Assembly: GCA_019649035.1 (NCBI GenBank)
Contig: BMAT01002519.1
Coordinates: 104,677-125,299, forward strand
DNA length: 20,623 bases
Origin: Elysia marginata
Lineage: Eukaryota > Mollusca > Gastropoda > Plakobranchidae
Direction: 5' to 3'
This document shows, piece after piece, positions 19,401 through 20,623 of this stretch (within the stretch, counting starts at the first letter, position 1; each line of letters opens with the position of its first letter). The notes under the pieces are model-generated. The model had not been told where the DNA came from. It did not search any database and saw nothing but the letters and a program-made list of their open reading frames with translations. The position numbers were made by a program, and so were the translations under genes.

Positions 19401-20252
19401 CTTCTCATAGCCAACAGTTTCCTGGAATGCCTCCCCAAGGAAACCAGTTTGGCGGTGCTCCACCCAGTATGGTCCCACCGCAAGGACAATCTATGCATCC
19501 CCCAGCACCAAACACTGCCCCTCCGAGACCGGGATTCCAGCGACCCCCTGCACCAGGACAGATGCCTCCGCAGCCAGGCCAGTTCCCGGGCTCGGTGCCA
19601 TACGGCCAGCAGCCCCCGCCCCCCATGGGCTATGGTGGCGCCCCCGGCCCACAAGCACCACCAGCACCCATGCAGCCTCCTCAGCAGAAGCGACTTGACC
19701 CAGATCAAATGCCGAGCCCGGTAAGTGGAAAGTTTCCACTCTAAACAGCATTGGCTATCTTAACTGTAACGCAAGCTTGCTATGAAATATAGTCTATTTT
19801 GAACAAGCTTCCTATTTTTTTTGTGGAATGTATCATAGTATGTACCAACATTAGCAAAGGAATTTCTTCAATTTTTTTTTTTTTTGCAACAGATTTCAAA
19901 CTACTTCGTCAAAATACTGAATGGGCCTTTCCGGCTTAAATAGTTATGGGTATAGTAAAGATTTCAACAGCTTTTATGTACACCTTTTTTGGAGGCTTAT
20001 ATAAATATTTTTTTTTTGGATCACTGTAAGTTTTCCAGGATATGTAGTGAGATCTGAATTTTGTAATGAATATGAAGGATAAGTGAAGAAGAAAATATAC
20101 CCTCCCTCCCCTCAATTTGTCTCTCTTATTTTGTATTCCAAAGATCCAAGTTATAGAGGATGACAAGCGAACCAGGTCTGGGGTATTTCAGACAAATGCG
20201 AGAGGCAGCGTCCCTCCTTTGGTCACCACAAACTTCACTACACAAGACCAAG
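16344..20252 (+). CDS. Sec24CD: SEC24 (C/D class) COPII cargo adaptor, N-terminal part: five exons joined (16344-16443, 16881-16959, 17258-17393, 18809-19720, 20144-20252)
   Basis: The exons join in one frame of 445 codons plus one base with matching phases (1, 2, 0, 0) and GT/AG ends. SEC24 is the cargo-selecting subunit of the COPII coat: with SEC23 it forms the inner coat on ER exit sites. The N-terminal ~400 residues are Pro/Gly/Met-rich and disordered, as in human SEC24C and SEC24D. The diagnostic part is KRLDPDQMPSP joined to IQVIEDDKRTRSG and PPLVTTNF..QDQG; human SEC24C reads KRLDPDAIPSPIQVIEDD and PPLVTTNF..KDQG at this point. The SEC24A/B class differs here. Zinc finger, trunk, helical and gelsolin domains must lie past the right edge. 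The start ATG has A at -3 and an in-frame upstream stop in the proposed 5' exon. Confidence 0.92.
16444..16880 (+). other. SEC24 intron, no gene seen
   Basis: This 437-bp AT-rich intron runs from gtaggc to the acceptor atgaatccag. The antisense frame at 16519-16743 has no recognisable features. Confidence 0.7.
16881..16959 (+). CDS. Sec24CD: SEC24 exon 3: Pro-rich N-terminal segment
   Basis: This 79-base exon is phase 1 at its start and phase 2 at its end, before donor gtaagt. It encodes AQPPGKMPPPNGPPVGAPQG and QFPPQ. The call rests on reading-frame continuity and composition, since this part of SEC24 is poorly conserved. The following intron (16960-17257) is short and empty. Confidence 0.82.
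17258..17393 (+). CDS. Sec24CD: SEC24 exon 4: Pro/Gly-rich N-terminal segment
   Basis: This 136-base exon follows acceptor tatttcag and ends AAG before donor gttaga (a weaker donor than its neighbours). It encodes a Pro/Gly/Phe-rich peptide starting GPMGPPARPGFQPAGFPP. Phase continuity with both neighbours supports it. Confidence 0.82.
17394..18808 (+). other. SEC24 intron carrying a foldback element
   Basis: The 1415-bp intron runs from gttaga to the acceptor cttcccatag. A 283-bp TA-flanked inverted-repeat element begins 44 bases after the donor. The rest, 17723-18808, is AT-rich and I see nothing in it. Confidence 0.75.
17438..17720. mobile_element. MITE-like foldback element with TA target duplication
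   Basis: The ends are perfect 12-bp inverted repeats, GGGAATGAGATT at 17438-17449 and AATCTCATTCCC at 17709-17720, each flanked outside by TA (17436-17437 and 17721-17722). After a small offset a second inverted match follows, ACAAGAGTA near 17458-17466 against TACTCTTGTT near 17697-17706, and weaker complementarity goes further in. No coding capacity is present. TA duplication plus short inverted repeats is typical of non-autonomous Tc1/mariner-type elements; the superfamily is inferred. Confidence 0.68.
18809..19720 (+). CDS. Sec24CD: SEC24 exon 5: large Pro/Gly/Met-rich exon ending in the conserved KRLDPD block
   Basis: This 912-base, 304-codon exon (phase 0 at both ends) lies between acceptor cttcccatag and donor gtaagt. 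It is almost wholly Pro, Gly, Met, Ser and Gln, with a tandem repeat at residues about 73-150. Its last codons encode KRLDPDQMPSP (19688-19720), the first strongly conserved block of SEC24C/D. Retention of the next intron would add only a few residues (GKFPL) before a stop. The ATG at 18818 is internal; the frame is open from the acceptor. Confidence 0.92.
19025..19258 (+). repeat. In-frame coding minisatellite in SEC24 (51-bp and 27-bp units)
   Basis: Three 51-bp units begin at 19025, 19076 and 19127, each encoding MGGGMPPPSVGGLPPSS. Units 1 and 2 are identical at the DNA level; unit 3 differs by three substitutions. Three 27-bp units follow (19178, 19205, 19232), encoding M[AG]GGMPP[SP]S; these look like the 51-bp unit minus its middle. 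All unit lengths are multiples of three, so changes in copy number keep the frame. Confidence 0.95.
19721..20143 (+). other. SEC24 intron, no gene seen
   Basis: This 423-bp intron runs from gtaagt to the acceptor gtattccaaag. It has T runs at about 19873-19884 and 20009-20018, and I see nothing else. Confidence 0.7.
20144..20252 (+). CDS. Sec24CD: SEC24 exon 6: conserved IQVIEDD block
   Basis: This 109-base exon encodes IQVIEDDKRTRSGVFQTNAR, then GSVPPLVTTNFTTQDQ and the first base of a glycine codon at donor gtaagt. It aligns without gaps of note to human SEC24C IQVIEDDRNNRG..RGQVPPLVTTNF..KDQG. The next exon should open with the NxSPRYIRCT block and is not in the window. Confidence 0.95.
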
Positions 20253-20623
20253 GTAAGTCACACGGCCAAACTACCCTCAGGGCTATGAATCTTCCGCTTG
20301 GCCCCAGATTCCCCTTCAGTGGTCACGCTCGTACTTTCAACTTTTGAGTGATGGTCATTCCCAGCCCTGATCTTGTGATACTTTTTGACACTCAGTGGTC
20401 AATGATCTAGACAACACTTGTTGCAAGTTTTCTTGAGCTATGCATTTATTATTTAAGAAGGATACAAACAGCTGTTGTTTACTTCCAAGTCCAAACAATT
20501 CAAGAAAACAGAAAAAAAAAGTGTGGGTTTCTTTTCCACTTCTTCAAGATGCAGTTTGCCTGTAATTTTTTTTTCTCAACAGATCAGTAATATAATTTTA
20601 AAACCTCAGCTTTTAGAGGAAGT
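20253..20623 (+). other. SEC24 intron, cut by the window end
   Basis: The intron starts at gtaagt and runs off the window. An acceptor-like caacag at 20576-20581 is followed in the needed phase by an immediate stop and not by the expected SPRYIRCT sequence, so it is not taken as an exon start. Confidence 0.7.

Noticed and set aside
20576-20600. Acceptor-like caacag that could start the next SEC24 exon
   Set aside because: The required phase gives a stop at once and the expected SPRYIRCT block is missing.

Overview
The window looks like a piece of an animal nuclear genome, most likely a mollusc and plausibly a gastropod. It is AT-rich, with short protein-coding exons bounded by GT/AG introns of about 0.3 to 2 kb, long T runs, microsatellites and fragments of tRNA-derived SINEs. 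The phylum is inferred from general texture; the sequence contains no species marker.

Layout. Two protein genes lie head to tail on the + strand. Bases 128 to 9258 hold the last seven coding exons of HELZ, a UPF1-like superfamily 1 RNA helicase with a zinc finger. They encode the end of motif III, motifs IV, V, Va and VI, a PAM2 motif for binding poly(A)-binding protein, and a 553-residue low-complexity tail carried by one large terminal exon. The 5' half of HELZ, including the zinc finger and the ATP-binding motifs I and II, lies upstream of the window. A T-rich, probably 3' untranslated, stretch of up to about 3.5 kb follows the stop, with several AATAAA signals. About 1.5 kb of intergenic DNA comes next, with SINE debris, a short duplication, an (AAT/AAC)n microsatellite and a purine-rich stretch.

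A probable promoter and 5' untranslated exon near 14.28 to 14.40 kb begin the second gene, a SEC24 of the C/D class (cargo adaptor of the COPII coat). Its first five coding exons occupy 16344 to 20252. They encode the proline/glycine-rich N-terminal region, including an in-frame tandem repeat, and the first conserved block after it (KRLDPD..PSPIQVIEDD, then PPLVTTNF). The Sec23/Sec24 zinc finger, trunk and gelsolin domains lie downstream of the window.

The two genes do not belong to one pathway: HELZ acts in cytoplasmic mRNA control, SEC24 in ER-to-Golgi transport. I see no sign of a novel multi-gene system. The more interesting details are in the non-coding and repetitive parts: a two-module minisatellite in a HELZ intron, a CORE-SINE-like insertion resembling vertebrate MIR, a 283-bp TA-flanked foldback element in a SEC24 intron, paired XBP1/ATF6-like motifs with an upstream ORF at the SEC24 5' exon, and a recently expanded coding minisatellite in SEC24.
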